This document shows, piece after piece, positions 41,574 to 52,539 of a stretch of DNA of 64,000 nucleotides. The stretch comes from Azospirillum oryzae (GTDB lineage Bacteria > Pseudomonadota > Alphaproteobacteria > Azospirillales > Azospirillaceae). The notes below the pieces were generated by a model that was given only the letters and a program-made list of their open reading frames with translations, did not search any database and was not told the origin of the DNA. The DNA is taken from the NCBI RefSeq assembly GCF_900177515.1, contig NZ_FXAK01000001.1, positions 124,001-188,000 of the forward strand. The letters are read 5' to 3'. Position 1 is the stretch's first letter. Each line of letters starts with the position of its first letter. The position numbers were made by a program, and so were the translations under genes.

Positions 41574-42488
41574 GTGCCCACCCGCAGCCCCCAGCCGGAC
41601 CGCCCCAAGGAGGCGGGGATCACCGGGACGGCGCCGCCGCCGGCGCTGCTGTCGGCGGTGCGCCGGCTGCTGGTCCCGCTGGTGCGGACGCTGATCGGCT
41701 TCGGCATCTCCTGGCCGATGCTGGCCACCCTGCTGAAATCGGTCTATGTCGAGGTGGCGGAGCGTGGCTTCGCGCTGCCCGGAAAGCCGATGACCGACAG
41801 CCGCATCACCCTGCTGACCGGCGTCCACCGCAAGGACGTCAGCCAGATCCGCGGCGCTCCGCCGGCCGCGGAGGAGGCCGCCACCGCCGCGCCGTCGCTG
41901 GGGTCGCAGGTGCTGAGCCGCTGGCTGACCGATCCCGCCTTCCTCGATGCCGCCGGCCGCCCCCGCCCCCTGCTCCGCGGCCCCGGGTCGGACGGCGAGC
42001 CCGGCTTCGAGGCGCTGGTGACCGGCATCAGCAAGGACATCCGCCCGCGCGCTCTGCTGGACGAGTTGCTTCATGCCGGGCTGGTGACCGAACAGCCCGA
42101 CGGCCTGCTCGACCTTGCCGAGGCGGCGCATGTGCCGCGCGGCGACCTGGACAAGCTCGCCTATTATTACGGCCGCAACCTCGCCGACCATCTGGCGGCG
42201 TCTGGACACAATCTGGCCGGCGGCACGCCGCCATTCCTGGAGCGGGCGCTGGCCTATGACCGGCTCAGCCCCGACTCCATCGCCACCCTGCGCCGCGAGG
42301 CAGACCGGCTGGGCATGGCGATGCTGGTCGAGTTGAACCGCATGGCCGCGGACCTCGCCGACGGCGATGCCGACCGCGACGATGCCGGCCACCGCTTCAC
42401 CGCCGGCCTCTACCTCTATGACGAGGACGAGGCGTCCGGTCCTGCGCCGCAAGATGCCGGCTCCGGCGGGGGAGCAGGCGCATGTTGA
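41574..42488 (+). CDS. DUF6502 family protein
   Basis: This is a cytoplasmic protein of about 304 residues with the DUF6502 pattern: VRRLLVPLVRTLIGFGISWPMLATLLKSVYVEVAERGFAL, then TDSRITLLTGVHRKDVSQIR, which resembles an HTH-like bundle. The C-terminal half includes LDKLAYYYGRNLADHLAA. The family is uncharacterised, and members commonly sit beside a DUF5666 lipoprotein, as here, where the next gene overlaps by seven bases. A GTG start preceded by AGG is chosen; no in-frame ATG upstream gives a familiar N-terminus. A DNA-binding or regulatory role is possible but unproven. Confidence 0.75.
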   Translation: MPTRSPQPDRPKEAGITGTAPPPALLSAVRRLLVPLVRTLIGFGISWPMLATLLKSVYVEVAERGFALPGKPMTDSRITLLTGVHRKDVSQIRGAPPAAEEAATAAPSLGSQVLSRWLTDPAFLDAAGRPRPLLRGPGSDGEPGFEALVTGISKDIRPRALLDELLHAGLVTEQPDGLLDLAEAAHVPRGDLDKLAYYYGRNLADHLAASGHNLAGGTPPFLERALAYDRLSPDSIATLRREADRLGMAMLVELNRMAADLADGDADRDDAGHRFTAGLYLYDEDEASGPAPQDAGSGGGAGAC

Positions 42489-43756
42489 CCCGCAAGCCCC
42501 TCGCCCGAACCCTGCTGCTGACGCTGCTGCTCGCCGCCGGCTGTGGTCCTACTCGTGACGACGGGCTGGCCGATCGCGGCATCGGCGGCACCGGCGTGTC
42601 CGTCGCCGACCGCGGCATCGGCGGCACTGGCATCGTCGGCACCGTCACCGCCTTCGGCAGCGTGTGGGTCAACGGCCTGCGGGTCGATCTGCCGCCGACC
42701 ACCGCCGTGCGGATCGAAGGCCGTCCGGGGCAGCCCGGCGATGTCCGCATCGGCCAGACCGTCGCCATGACAGCCGTCCCCGGCGGGCCGACCGGCCTCA
42801 CCGCCCGGACGCTGGACGTGCGCTTCGCCGTCGCCGGCCCGGTGGAGCGGGCGGCGGCGGGCGGCGCACTGGTGCTGGGCCAGCGCATCGACCTTGCCGA
42901 GGCCGAGGGCACCACCGCGCTCACGGCCGGACGCTGGGTCGCGGTTTCCGGGCTGCGCCGGCCCGACGGCGTGATCGACGCCACCCGTGTCGATCCCTGG
43001 GATCCGGCGCGCGGCTGGGTCCTGCGCGGCCGGCTCGATGCCGTCACGCCGAAGACGCTGACCGTCGCCGGCCTGACGCTGTACCGCGGGCGGGGGCTCG
43101 ACGGTGCCTTGCCGGAGGTCGGCGGCATGGTGCGCGTCACCGGCGCTGCCGCCGGAAAGGCCGATGGCAGTGCGGCGCTGACGGTGGAACCCGATCCCTT
43201 CAACCCCTTCGGCACCACGGTCGGCGCCCTGTCGGTCGAGACCTATGTGGACGGATCCGGCCAGACCGTCGCGCCGGGCGGACCGCGCATCGAGCGGGCA
43301 AACGGCAGCGCCGCGCCGGCACGGGTGGTGATCGACAGTCTGGTCACCTCCGGCGGCGGAACCGACGGCGGCCGGGCCTTCGGCGCGCCGCATCTGGGCG
43401 GCCGGTCGCTGCCCGGCACCGATCCCGCCGCCCGCGCCGCCGGTCTGGCGGGCGCGGGCATGCGGCCCGAGGGCATGCCGGGGCTGGATGCACCGGGGAT
43501 GGAGGGGCCGGGCATGGAGGGACCGAATGGCCCGCTCGACGGCATGCGCACCCGTCCCGGAGCGCCGCCGCCGCCCGGCCCCAACGGCGGCCCGCCCGGT
43601 CCCGGTGGTGCGTTCGGCGGTCCCGGCCGGGGACCGGGCGGCTCACCACACGGCAGCCCCCGTGGCGGATTCGGCGGCGGCTTTGGCGGCGGGCCGGGCA
43701 GCGGTCCCGATGGAGGTTTGGGCGGTGGCTTCGGCGGCAGAGGTGGGCATTTCTGA
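42482..43756 (+). CDS. DUF5666 lipoprotein with Gly/Pro-rich tail
   Basis: This is a 424-residue exported lipoprotein with a signal peptide and lipobox LLLAAGC (Cys21). Two tandem DRGIGGTG motifs (about residues 31-51) precede the DUF5666 beta-domain repeats (GIVGTVTAFGSVWVNG, then repeated modules with LVLGQRIDL and VLRGRLDAVTPKTLTVAG). From about residue 300 the chain becomes low-complexity, rich in Gly and Pro, with GGFGGGFGGG runs. It is probably an envelope structural or binding protein. It is translationally coupled to the DUF6502 gene, which argues for joint function. No enzymatic motif is visible. Confidence 0.78.
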   Translation: MLTRKPLARTLLLTLLLAAGCGPTRDDGLADRGIGGTGVSVADRGIGGTGIVGTVTAFGSVWVNGLRVDLPPTTAVRIEGRPGQPGDVRIGQTVAMTAVPGGPTGLTARTLDVRFAVAGPVERAAAGGALVLGQRIDLAEAEGTTALTAGRWVAVSGLRRPDGVIDATRVDPWDPARGWVLRGRLDAVTPKTLTVAGLTLYRGRGLDGALPEVGGMVRVTGAAAGKADGSAALTVEPDPFNPFGTTVGALSVETYVDGSGQTVAPGGPRIERANGSAAPARVVIDSLVTSGGGTDGGRAFGAPHLGGRSLPGTDPAARAAGLAGAGMRPEGMPGLDAPGMEGPGMEGPNGPLDGMRTRPGAPPPPGPNGGPPGPGGAFGGPGRGPGGSPHGSPRGGFGGGFGGGPGSGPDGGLGGGFGGRGGHF

Positions 43757-43800
43757 CCGCGTGCAGAGACCCCACCCCGTCAACCTGAAGCCGCACTTCC

Positions 43801-43960
43801 GTGGGAGCAGCTCTTTTCCGCCATATTTATTTTAAAATCCGGCCAAATACTTCTGCAATCTTTGTGCGGCATTTTGATCCATGCTTGGAATTTGCCTGCA
43901 CTCTCATACCAAGCAGTTTTAGAATATTAATATATCAACGTCGGAGAGATGCCGCTGCGG
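43801..43960. other. AT-rich intergenic island upstream of the chemoreceptor
   Basis: In the 346 bases between the lipoprotein gene and the chemoreceptor gene, a stretch of about 160 bases is strikingly AT-rich for this genome (TATTTATTTTAAAA, TTTTAGAATATTAATATATC). It contains no supported ORF. It is a likely promoter, IHF or nucleoid-protein binding region, or a scar of transferred DNA. I see no clear -35/-10 pair. Confidence 0.5.
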
Positions 43961-44102
43961 GCCATGCCGGCCGCTGTCAATAGGGGCTGAGCCGAAAGGA
44001 CGATTCGGTTTCCATCAATGTCTTTGGCTCAGATCCCGTCACGCTTTCAAACAGCGCCCGTTCCGCCACGGCTCGAACTCTCCGCACAAACAGGAATCGA
44101 CC

Positions 44103-46205
44103 ATGATCACGCTCCTCTCGCGGCTGTCGATCCGCGCCACCCTTGGACTCGTCATCGCCGCGCTGGGCCTCCTGCTGATCGCCACCAGCAGCTATACGCT
44201 GGTCGACGTCGTGGATCGCACCCGCAACGCCCACCGCGTCGCCACGCTCAGCGAGACCAGCCGCGACCTGTTGCGCACGCTGCTGGCGATCCGTCTGGAG
44301 CGCGGTCTGGTCGGCCCGGCACTGGGGGCGGAGGAGCCGGCCGGCGATGCCGAACTGCGCGACATCGCCGCCAACCGCGCGGTGGCGGAGGACGGCTATG
44401 CCGCCATCGCCGCCAAGCTCGCCACTGTCGACCTGCCCGGCCTGCAGTCCGCGGCCGACAAGTTGCGCGCCACCCACGAGACGCTGGCCGCCCTGCGCCG
44501 GCAGGCCGACGGCGCGGTGCGCCAGCGCAAAGCCACGCGCGATCCGGCGGTGGCGGAGGCCTGGGCGACGGCGCCCGTGGCCTATCTCGACGCGCTGACC
44601 GCCGCCACCGACCTGCTCGACGGTTCGCTGAAGCTGGCCGATCCGGTGGTCGACCATCTGCTGGGCATCAAGCGCGCCGCCTGGAACACCCGCCTGAATG
44701 CCGGCGGGATGGCGCTGCGCATCCAGACCGCGGTCGCCACCGGAGAGGCCTGGACGCCGGCCGACGCGCAGGCGGTGGCGGAGGCCATCGGCCGAACCGG
44801 GCAGGCCTGGGCGCTGGTCAAGGAAGCGGCCGCCCGCCCCGACACGCCGGACAGCATCCGCGAGGCGGTCGAGAAGGCCAAGGTGAATTTCGAAGGCCCG
44901 CTGGTCGACCAGCGCAAGGCGGTGCTCGCCGCACTGGCCGAGGGCCGCCCTTCGCCGGTCGAGATCGGAACGCTGCGCCGGCAGGACACCGCCAGCCAGG
45001 GCTACATCGTCGATGCCGCGCTGGCTGCGGTGGACCGGATGGTCGCCCGCTCCGAATCGCAGGCCGCCCGCGCGACCCGCGACGCCGTCATCGCCGGCCT
45101 GCTGGTGCTGGCCGCCGTGCTGCTGACCGTCGCCGGCCTGATCGTCGCCAAGCGCCGGGTCAGCGATCCGATCCGTTCGATGACCGAGGCGATGCGCCGT
45201 CTGGCCGACCGCGACATGGCGGTGGCGATCCCCGGCCTGGACCGCGCCGACGAGATCGGCGGCATGGCGGCGACCGTCACCGTCTTCCGCGACAGCATGA
45301 TCACCGCCGACCGTCTGGCGGCGGAACAGGCCCGCGAACAGGCCGCCAAGGAGGCGCGGGCCGCCCGGCTGGAGGCGCTGATGCGCGACTTCGACGCCAA
45401 GGCGATGCACATCGTGGAGACCGTCGCGTCGGCCGCCACCGAGATGCGGGGCACCGCCGGCGCCATGTCCACCACCGCGACCCAGGCGAGCGCGCAGGCG
45501 ACCGCCGTCGCCGCGGCCTCCGAACAGGCGTCGGCCAACGTGCAGACCGTGGCCTCGGCAACGGAAGAGCTGTCGGCCTCGATCCTGGAGATCGGCCGGC
45601 AGATCGCCGCCTCCACCCGCATCTCGGGCGAGGCGGTGACCCAGGCCGAACGGACCAACAGCACCATGCGCTTGCTGGTGGAGGCGGCCGACCAGATCGG
45701 CCATGTGGTGGAGATGATCAACACCATCGCGGCCCAGACCAACCTATTGGCGCTGAACGCCACCATCGAAGCCGCGCGGGCGGGTGAAGCGGGCAAGGGT
45801 TTCGCCGTCGTGGCGGGCGAGGTGAAGGCGCTGGCCAGCCAGACCGCCCGCGCCACCGACGAGATCCAGGCCAAGGTGAAGGAGATCCAGCAGGCCACCG
45901 GCGGCGCCCAGGACGCCATCGCCGGCATCGGCCAGACCATCGGCCGCATCAGCGAGATCACCACCACCATCGCCGCCGCCATCGAGGAGCAGGGCGCCGC
46001 CACCCGCGACATCGCCGGCAACGTGACGGAGGCGGCGCGCGGCACCACCGAGGTCTCCTCCACCATCGTCGGCGTCAATCAGGCGGTGCTGGAAACCGGC
46101 TCCGCCGCCACCGAGGTGCTGGACGCCGCCAGCAGCCTCGCCCGCGAGGCCGAGACCCTGCGCGGCGAGGTCACCAGCTTCATCACCGCCGTCCGCGCGG
46201 CGTGA
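44103..46205 (+). CDS. methyl-accepting chemotaxis protein
   Basis: This 700-residue chemoreceptor has a first membrane helix at about 12-33, a long helical periplasmic sensor of about 300 residues (rich in Ala, predicted helical bundle), a second helix at about 328-350 and a HAMP domain ([23 protein letters not shown]). The cytoplasmic signalling coiled coil has its conserved hairpin around residue 545 ([40 protein letters not shown]). It should couple to CheW/CheA and control motility. The ligand is unknown. No che genes are in the window. An AT-rich region lies upstream. Confidence 0.9.
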   Translation: MITLLSRLSIRATLGLVIAALGLLLIATSSYTLVDVVDRTRNAHRVATLSETSRDLLRTLLAIRLERGLVGPALGAEEPAGDAELRDIAANRAVAEDGYAAIAAKLATVDLPGLQSAADKLRATHETLAALRRQADGAVRQRKATRDPAVAEAWATAPVAYLDALTAATDLLDGSLKLADPVVDHLLGIKRAAWNTRLNAGGMALRIQTAVATGEAWTPADAQAVAEAIGRTGQAWALVKEAAARPDTPDSIREAVEKAKVNFEGPLVDQRKAVLAALAEGRPSPVEIGTLRRQDTASQGYIVDAALAAVDRMVARSESQAARATRDAVIAGLLVLAAVLLTVAGLIVAKRRVSDPIRSMTEAMRRLADRDMAVAIPGLDRADEIGGMAATVTVFRDSMITADRLAAEQAREQAAKEARAARLEALMRDFDAKAMHIVETVASAATEMRGTAGAMSTTATQASAQATAVAAASEQASANVQTVASATEELSASILEIGRQIAASTRISGEAVTQAERTNSTMRLLVEAADQIGHVVEMINTIAAQTNLLALNATIEAARAGEAGKGFAVVAGEVKALASQTARATDEIQAKVKEIQQATGGAQDAIAGIGQTIGRISEITTTIAAAIEEQGAATRDIAGNVTEAARGTTEVSSTIVGVNQAVLETGSAATEVLDAASSLAREAETLRGEVTSFITAVRAA

Positions 46206-46223
46206 AGTCCGCACCGGAGCGGC

Positions 46224-47426
46224 TCAGGGACGGCCAGCTCCGGCCAGCATGGTCTCCTGAACCGCCATCACCGCCGCCCCGATCACCCCGGCGCTCTCGA
46301 CCTCCGGCACATACTGGATGTCGAGATGCCGGGTGGAGAGGGCGAGCGAGCGCTGATAGACGCTCTGCCGGATCGAGGCCAGCAACAGCGGCCCGATCCG
46401 CGCCACGCCGCCGCCGATGAAGATGTGCGACGGGTTGAAGAAATTGACCACCGCCGCCAGCATCCGGCCGATATGGCCGCCGGCCTGCTGGACGATGGCA
46501 TTGGCCGCCGCGTCGCCCGCCCGGCTGGCATTGCCGAGATCGACGGTGGTCAGCGTGCCGTTGCGCTCCAGCAGGTCCATCAGCCGGGGGCTCTCGCCGG
46601 CGCGCGCCGCGTCCTCCGCCATGCGGGCGATGGCCGGGCCGGCTGCCATCGCCTCGACGCAGCCGGCATTGCCGCAATGGCAGACCGGCCCGTGGGGATC
46701 GACGCAGATGTGGCCGACGTCCCCCGCCGAACCGTCCCGCCCGCGATAGACCATGCCGTGGCAGATGATGCCGCAGCCGATGCCGGTGCCGATCTTGATG
46801 ACCAGGAAGTTCTGAAGCTGGCCGCGCAGGCGCCAATGGGTGCCCAGCGCCATGATGTTCACGTCGTTGTCGACGAAGACCGGCGCGGCATACTCCTCCG
46901 CCAGACATTCGCGGATCGAAAAACTCTCCCACCCCGGCAGCAGCGGCGGGTTGACCAGCATGCCGCTGCCGAAGGCGACCGGCCCCGGCACGCCGACGCC
47001 GATCCCAAGCACCCGCGCCGGCCCGATCCCCATCCGCTCCCGCGCCTCGCGCAGCAGGTCGCGCACCCGTCCGAACACCGCCGCCGGCCCGTCGCGCACG
47101 TCCGCCGGTTCCGACCGGTGGTCCAGCACCGTCATGTCGGGGGCGAGCAGCGCCACGTCGATGCTGGTGGCGCCGATGTCGATCCCCGCCAGCACGCCCA
47201 TCCGGTGGCTCAGCCGCAGCACCTCCGGCCGCCGCCCGCCGGACGACGGTTGCACCCCGCCCTCTTCGATCAGTTCGCGCCCGATCAGGCTGGAAATGGC
47301 GAGGTTGGCCTTGCTCTTGGAGAAGTCGACCGACGCCGCCAGTTCGCCGCGCGACAGCCCGCCCGCCCAGAACAGCCGCTCCAGCAGGGCGCGCTCGCCA
47401 TCGGACAGACGTTGCCAGTCAACCAT
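46224..47426 (-). CDS. ROK family transcriptional regulator
   Basis: This 400-residue protein combines an N-terminal winged HTH (about 10-60, ERALLERLFWAGGLSRGELAASVDFSKSKANLAISSLI) with a ROK sugar-kinase-like domain (DIGATSIDVALL, GVGVPGPV, VDNDVNIMALG, GTGIGCGII). The zinc-binding signature GHICVDPHGPVCHCGNAGCVE is intact. NagC/XylR-type ROK proteins bind a sugar or sugar phosphate and repress uptake genes. The divergent neighbour is an RbsABC-type importer operon, its likely target. The separation is 348 bases and includes a palindromic repeat. Confidence 0.87.
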   Translation of the reverse strand: MVDWQRLSDGERALLERLFWAGGLSRGELAASVDFSKSKANLAISSLIGRELIEEGGVQPSSGGRRPEVLRLSHRMGVLAGIDIGATSIDVALLAPDMTVLDHRSEPADVRDGPAAVFGRVRDLLREARERMGIGPARVLGIGVGVPGPVAFGSGMLVNPPLLPGWESFSIRECLAEEYAAPVFVDNDVNIMALGTHWRLRGQLQNFLVIKIGTGIGCGIICHGMVYRGRDGSAGDVGHICVDPHGPVCHCGNAGCVEAMAAGPAIARMAEDAARAGESPRLMDLLERNGTLTTVDLGNASRAGDAAANAIVQQAGGHIGRMLAAVVNFFNPSHIFIGGGVARIGPLLLASIRQSVYQRSLALSTRHLDIQYVPEVESAGVIGAAVMAVQETMLAGAGRP

Positions 47427-47451
47427 GGAGGGATGCCTTTCCGAGGTGCTC

Positions 47452-47556
47452 TTGCCCCCTCCCCATCCCTTCCCCGCTTCACGGGAGAGGGTGCCTTATG
47501 CGAAGCGGCGGCAGTCCCCTCTCCCTCGAAGAGGGGAGGGTTAGGGAGGGGGCAAT
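47452..47556. repeat. GC-rich intergenic palindromic element, copy B
   Basis: TTGCCCCCTCCC at the left pairs with GGGAGGGGGCAA at the right. Inner CCCCTCTCCCTCGAAGAGGGGAGGG forms a hairpin. The segment GCGGCGGCAGTCCCC is the reverse complement of the core shared by copies A and C. It lies between the ROK gene and the ABC operon. The remaining 218 bases up to the ATPase gene hold no gene that I can support. Confidence 0.7.
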
Positions 47557-47774
47557 CGGAGCCAACGCCCCCTTCCCTACCACACCCACCCCACTTTTGC
47601 CAAATTATGTTCGAAGTCGTCCATTGTCTGTCCAAAGCGGCGGGCTTACCATCCGCTTAACAGACGAAGCGGCGGCCTCCGGGACGACACGCCTCGCAGT
47701 GGGAGAAACGTCATGGACGGTATCCGCCCCGCCGCAACGCGGCTGGTGGAACGACCGTCAGGGGGTGCGGAGCC

Positions 47775-49292
<1,518 letters not shown>

Positions 49293-50302
49293 GGTCCGTG
49301 CGGTGTCCACTGCCAAGCCGGCGCGCCGTTTCGACCCGCACCGCTTCGGCCCGGTCGTCGGGCTGATTTTGCTGCTGGTGATCGGCACGGCGCTGAACCC
49401 CGACTTCGCGACCTGGGGCAACCTGATGAACGTGCTGACCCGCACGGCCTTCATCGGGATCATCTCCATCGGCATGTGCTTCGTCATCATCTCCGGCGGC
49501 ATCGACCTGTCGGTCGGGTCGATGGCGGCGCTGATCGCCGGCAGCATGATCCTGGTGATGAACGCGCTCGCCGCATCGGTCGGCTCGCCGGTGGCCGTCG
49601 TGGCCCTCGGCGTCCTGTTCGCGCTGCTGCTGGGCGGCGGCTTCGGGCTGGCGCACGGCTATCTGATCACGCGCGGGCGGATCGAGCCCTTCATCGTCAC
49701 GCTGGGCACGCTCGGCATCTTCCGCGCGGTGCTGACGTGGCTTGCCGACGGCGGCGCCATCACGCTGGACAACGACCTGTCCGACGCCTACGGCCCGGTC
49801 TATTACGGCAACCTGCTGGGCATCCCCATTCCGGTGTGGGTCTTCCTGGCCGTATCGGTGGCGGGCGCCGTGCTGCTGAACCGCACCGCCTTCGGCCGCT
49901 ATGTCCAGGCCATCGGCTCCAACGAGCAGGTGGCGCGCTTCGCCGCGGTGGATGTCGACCGGGTGAAGCTGTTGACCTACGGCCTGCTCGGCGTCTGCGT
50001 CGGCATCGCCACGGTGCTGTATGTGCCGCGCCTGGGCTCCGCCTCCCCCACCACCGGACTGTTGTGGGAGCTGGAGGCCATCGCCGCGGTGATCGTCGGC
50101 GGCACCTCCTTCAAGGGGGGAGAGGGCCGGATCGCCGGGACGGTGATCGGTGCGGTCCTGCTGTCGGTCATCAGCAACATCCTGAACCTGACCAGCATCA
50201 TCAGCGTCTATCTGAACGCGGCGGTCCAGGGCTGCGTCATCATCGCCGTCGCCTTCCTGCAGCGCCGGCGCCCCTGAAAAAACGATAAGGAGGAGAAACG
50301 TC

Positions 50303-51286
50303 ATGTCGGAAGTTGCGCGTTACACCCGTCGTGTTGTGCTGGGCGCCGGCCTTGCCATGGCGGCGACGGTGGCCCTCGGCGGCGGCTTCGCCCTGGCGGC
50401 CGATACCGTCAAGCTGGGCGTCAGCATCCCGGCCGCCACCCACGGCTTCACCGGCGGCATCGTCTGGTGGGCCAATCAGGCGAAGGCGGAGCTGGAAAAG
50501 GCCCATCCCAACCTGAAGATCACCGTCAAGACCGCCAGCGGCGCGCCGGAACAGGCGAACCAGCTTCAGGATCTGGTGACGGTGACCGGCATCAATTCGC
50601 TGGTCATCTTCCCCTTCGAATCCGCCGCCCTGACCCAGCCGGTGATGCAGGCCAAGAAGAAGGGCGTCTATGTCACCGTGGTCGACCGCGGCCTGACCGA
50701 CACCAGCGCGCAGGATGCCTACATCGCCGGCGACAACACCGCCTTCGGCCGCATCCCCGCCGAATACATCGCCAAGAAGTACAACGGCAAGGCCAACATC
50801 GTGGCGCTGCGCGGCATCCCGACCACGCTCGACAACGAGCGGTGGGAGGCCTTCACCGGCGTGCTCAAGCAGTATCCCGACATCAAGATCCTCGACGGCA
50901 AATACGCCAACTGGAACCGTGACGACGCCTTCAAGGTGACGCAGGACTTCCTGACCCGCTTCAAGGACATCGACGTCATCTGGGCCGCCGACGACGACAT
51001 GGCCTTCGGCGTGCTGAAGGCGATCGAGCAGGCCAAGCGCACCGACATCAAGGAGGTGTTCGGCGGCGCCGGGTCCAAGACGATGGTGAAGACCATCATG
51101 GACGGCTCCAACCCGCTGATCCACGCCGACGTGTCCTATTCGCCGAAATTCATCTACGACGCCATCAAGATGACCGCCGAAGCCCGCCTGAAGGGCGACA
51201 AGCTGCCGGCGACCTACATCATCCCGTCGTCGCTGATCACCAAGGAGAACGCCAAGGAGTTCTACTTCCCGGATTCGCCGTACTGA
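50303..51286 (+). CDS. sugar ABC transporter substrate-binding protein (RbsB type)
   Basis: This 327-residue periplasmic protein has a signal sequence containing a twin arginine (YTRRVVLGAGLA) and likely cleavage after ALA at about residue 32. The mature part follows the periplasmic-binding-protein I fold: VKLGVSIPAATHGFTGGIVWWANQAK, NSLVIFPFESAALTQPV, GDNTAFGRIPAEYIAKK and VIWAADDDMAFGVLKAIEQ. Aromatic and acidic pocket residues suggest a sugar or polyol ligand. A GGAGGAG ribosome site precedes the start. It is the third gene of the importer operon. Confidence 0.9.
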   Translation: MSEVARYTRRVVLGAGLAMAATVALGGGFALAADTVKLGVSIPAATHGFTGGIVWWANQAKAELEKAHPNLKITVKTASGAPEQANQLQDLVTVTGINSLVIFPFESAALTQPVMQAKKKGVYVTVVDRGLTDTSAQDAYIAGDNTAFGRIPAEYIAKKYNGKANIVALRGIPTTLDNERWEAFTGVLKQYPDIKILDGKYANWNRDDAFKVTQDFLTRFKDIDVIWAADDDMAFGVLKAIEQAKRTDIKEVFGGAGSKTMVKTIMDGSNPLIHADVSYSPKFIYDAIKMTAEARLKGDKLPATYIIPSSLITKENAKEFYFPDSPY

Positions 51287-51298
51287 TTCTTGGCAGAG

Positions 51299-51436
51299 TT
51301 AGACCCCCACCTAACCTCCCCCGCTCTCGGCCGACCGAAGGTCGGTCCGATGGCGGGGGAGGGACTGCCGCCACTCTCTCGCACAAGCACTTGTCCCCTC
51401 CCCCGCCCAGCGGGGGAGGGTTAGGGTGGGGGCAAG
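51299..51436. repeat. GC-rich intergenic palindromic element, copy C
   Basis: This is a near-identical copy of element A (33285-33393), with the same outer arms (AGACCCCCACCTA...TAGGGTGGGGGCAA) and the same core. A roughly 25-base replacement in the left hairpin is itself a palindrome (CCGACCGAAGGTCGG). It separates the binding-protein gene from the isomerase gene. Confidence 0.85.
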
Positions 51437-51471
51437 TGGCCGCACCTCCCCCCATCAGGGAGCCAAAACCC

Positions 51472-52539
51472 ATGAAGACCATCAAAGGCCCCGCGATCTT
51501 CCTCGCCCAGTTCGCGGGCGACGCGGCCCCCTTCAATTCGCTGGACTCCATCGCCCGCTGGGCCGCCGGCCTCGGCTTCAAGGGCGTGCAGATCCCCAGC
51601 TGGGACCGCCGCCTGTTCGACCTGCACAAGGCCGCGACCAGCAAGACCTACTGCGACGAAGTCAAGGGCACGCTCGCCGACGCCGGCGTCGAACTGACCG
51701 AGCTGTCCACCCACCTGCAGGGCCAGCTGGTCGCCGTCCACCCCGCCTACGATGCCCTCTACGACGGCTTCGCCCCGGCGGAGGTCCATGGCCGCCCCGA
51801 CGCGCGGCAGGCCTGGGCGGTGGAGCAGTTGCACCTTGCCGCCAAGGCCTCCGCCAACCTCGGCCTGACCGCGCACGCCACCTTCTCCGGCGCGCTGGCA
51901 TGGCCCTATCTCTACCCCTGGCCGCAGCGTCCGCCCGGCCTGATCGAGACCGCCTTCGACGAGCTGGCGAAGCGCTGGCGTCCGATCCTCGACGCTTTCG
52001 ACGAGGCCGGCTGCGATCTCTGCTACGAGATCCACCCCGGCGAGGACCTGTTCGACGGCACCACCTTCCAGATGTTCCTCGACCGGGTCGGCGGACATGA
52101 GCGCTGCAACATCCTGTTCGATCCCAGCCACTTCGTGCTGCAGCAACTGGATTATCTCGGCTACATCGACGTCTTCCACGACCGCATCCGCATGTTCCAC
52201 GTCAAGGATGCGGAGTTCAATCCGACCCCCTGGCAGGGCGTCTATTCCGGCTATGCCCCGTGGAAGGACCGTGCCGGGCGCTTCCGCTCGCTGGGCGACG
52301 GACAGGTCGATTTCCGCGGCATCTTCTCCAAGCTGACCCAGTACGGCTTCGACGGCTGGGCGGTGCTGGAATGGGAATGCTGCATCAAGCATCCGGAGCA
52401 GGGGGCCGCCGAGGGCGCCCGCTTCATCCAGGACCACATCATCCGCGTCACCGACCGCGCCTTCGACGATTTCGCCGATGCCGGCACCGACGAGGCGGCC
52501 AACCGCCGGCTTCTCGGTCTGGGGAAAGGGGCAGCATGA
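51472..52539 (+). CDS. sugar phosphate isomerase/epimerase (xylose isomerase-like TIM barrel)
   Basis: This 355-residue metal-dependent TIM-barrel protein is of the AP-endonuclease-2/IolE type. Conserved metal-binding positions are visible in CDLCYEIHPGEDLFD, NILFDPSHF, IRMFHVKDAEF and WAVLEWEC. The length exceeds Hyi-like members because of an insert around TPWQGVYSGYAPWKD. It overlaps the following oxidoreductase gene by four bases. Such pairs act on keto sugars or inositols made by dehydrogenation, for example 3-keto-glycosides. The exact substrate is unknown. Confidence 0.85.
   Translation: MKTIKGPAIFLAQFAGDAAPFNSLDSIARWAAGLGFKGVQIPSWDRRLFDLHKAATSKTYCDEVKGTLADAGVELTELSTHLQGQLVAVHPAYDALYDGFAPAEVHGRPDARQAWAVEQLHLAAKASANLGLTAHATFSGALAWPYLYPWPQRPPGLIETAFDELAKRWRPILDAFDEAGCDLCYEIHPGEDLFDGTTFQMFLDRVGGHERCNILFDPSHFVLQQLDYLGYIDVFHDRIRMFHVKDAEFNPTPWQGVYSGYAPWKDRAGRFRSLGDGQVDFRGIFSKLTQYGFDGWAVLEWECCIKHPEQGAAEGARFIQDHIIRVTDRAFDDFADAGTDEAANRRLLGLGKGAA

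Noticed and set aside
41232..42452. N-terminal extension of the truncated ABC membrane protein to 643 residues
   Set aside because: The extension runs antisense through the DUF6502 gene and has no similarity to ABC proteins; the hydrophobic family-like part starts only at 41231.
43560..43756. A tandem repeat or CRISPR-like array in the lipoprotein 3' end
   Set aside because: The repetitive bases encode a Gly/Pro-rich low-complexity tail in frame; there are no regular repeats and spacers.
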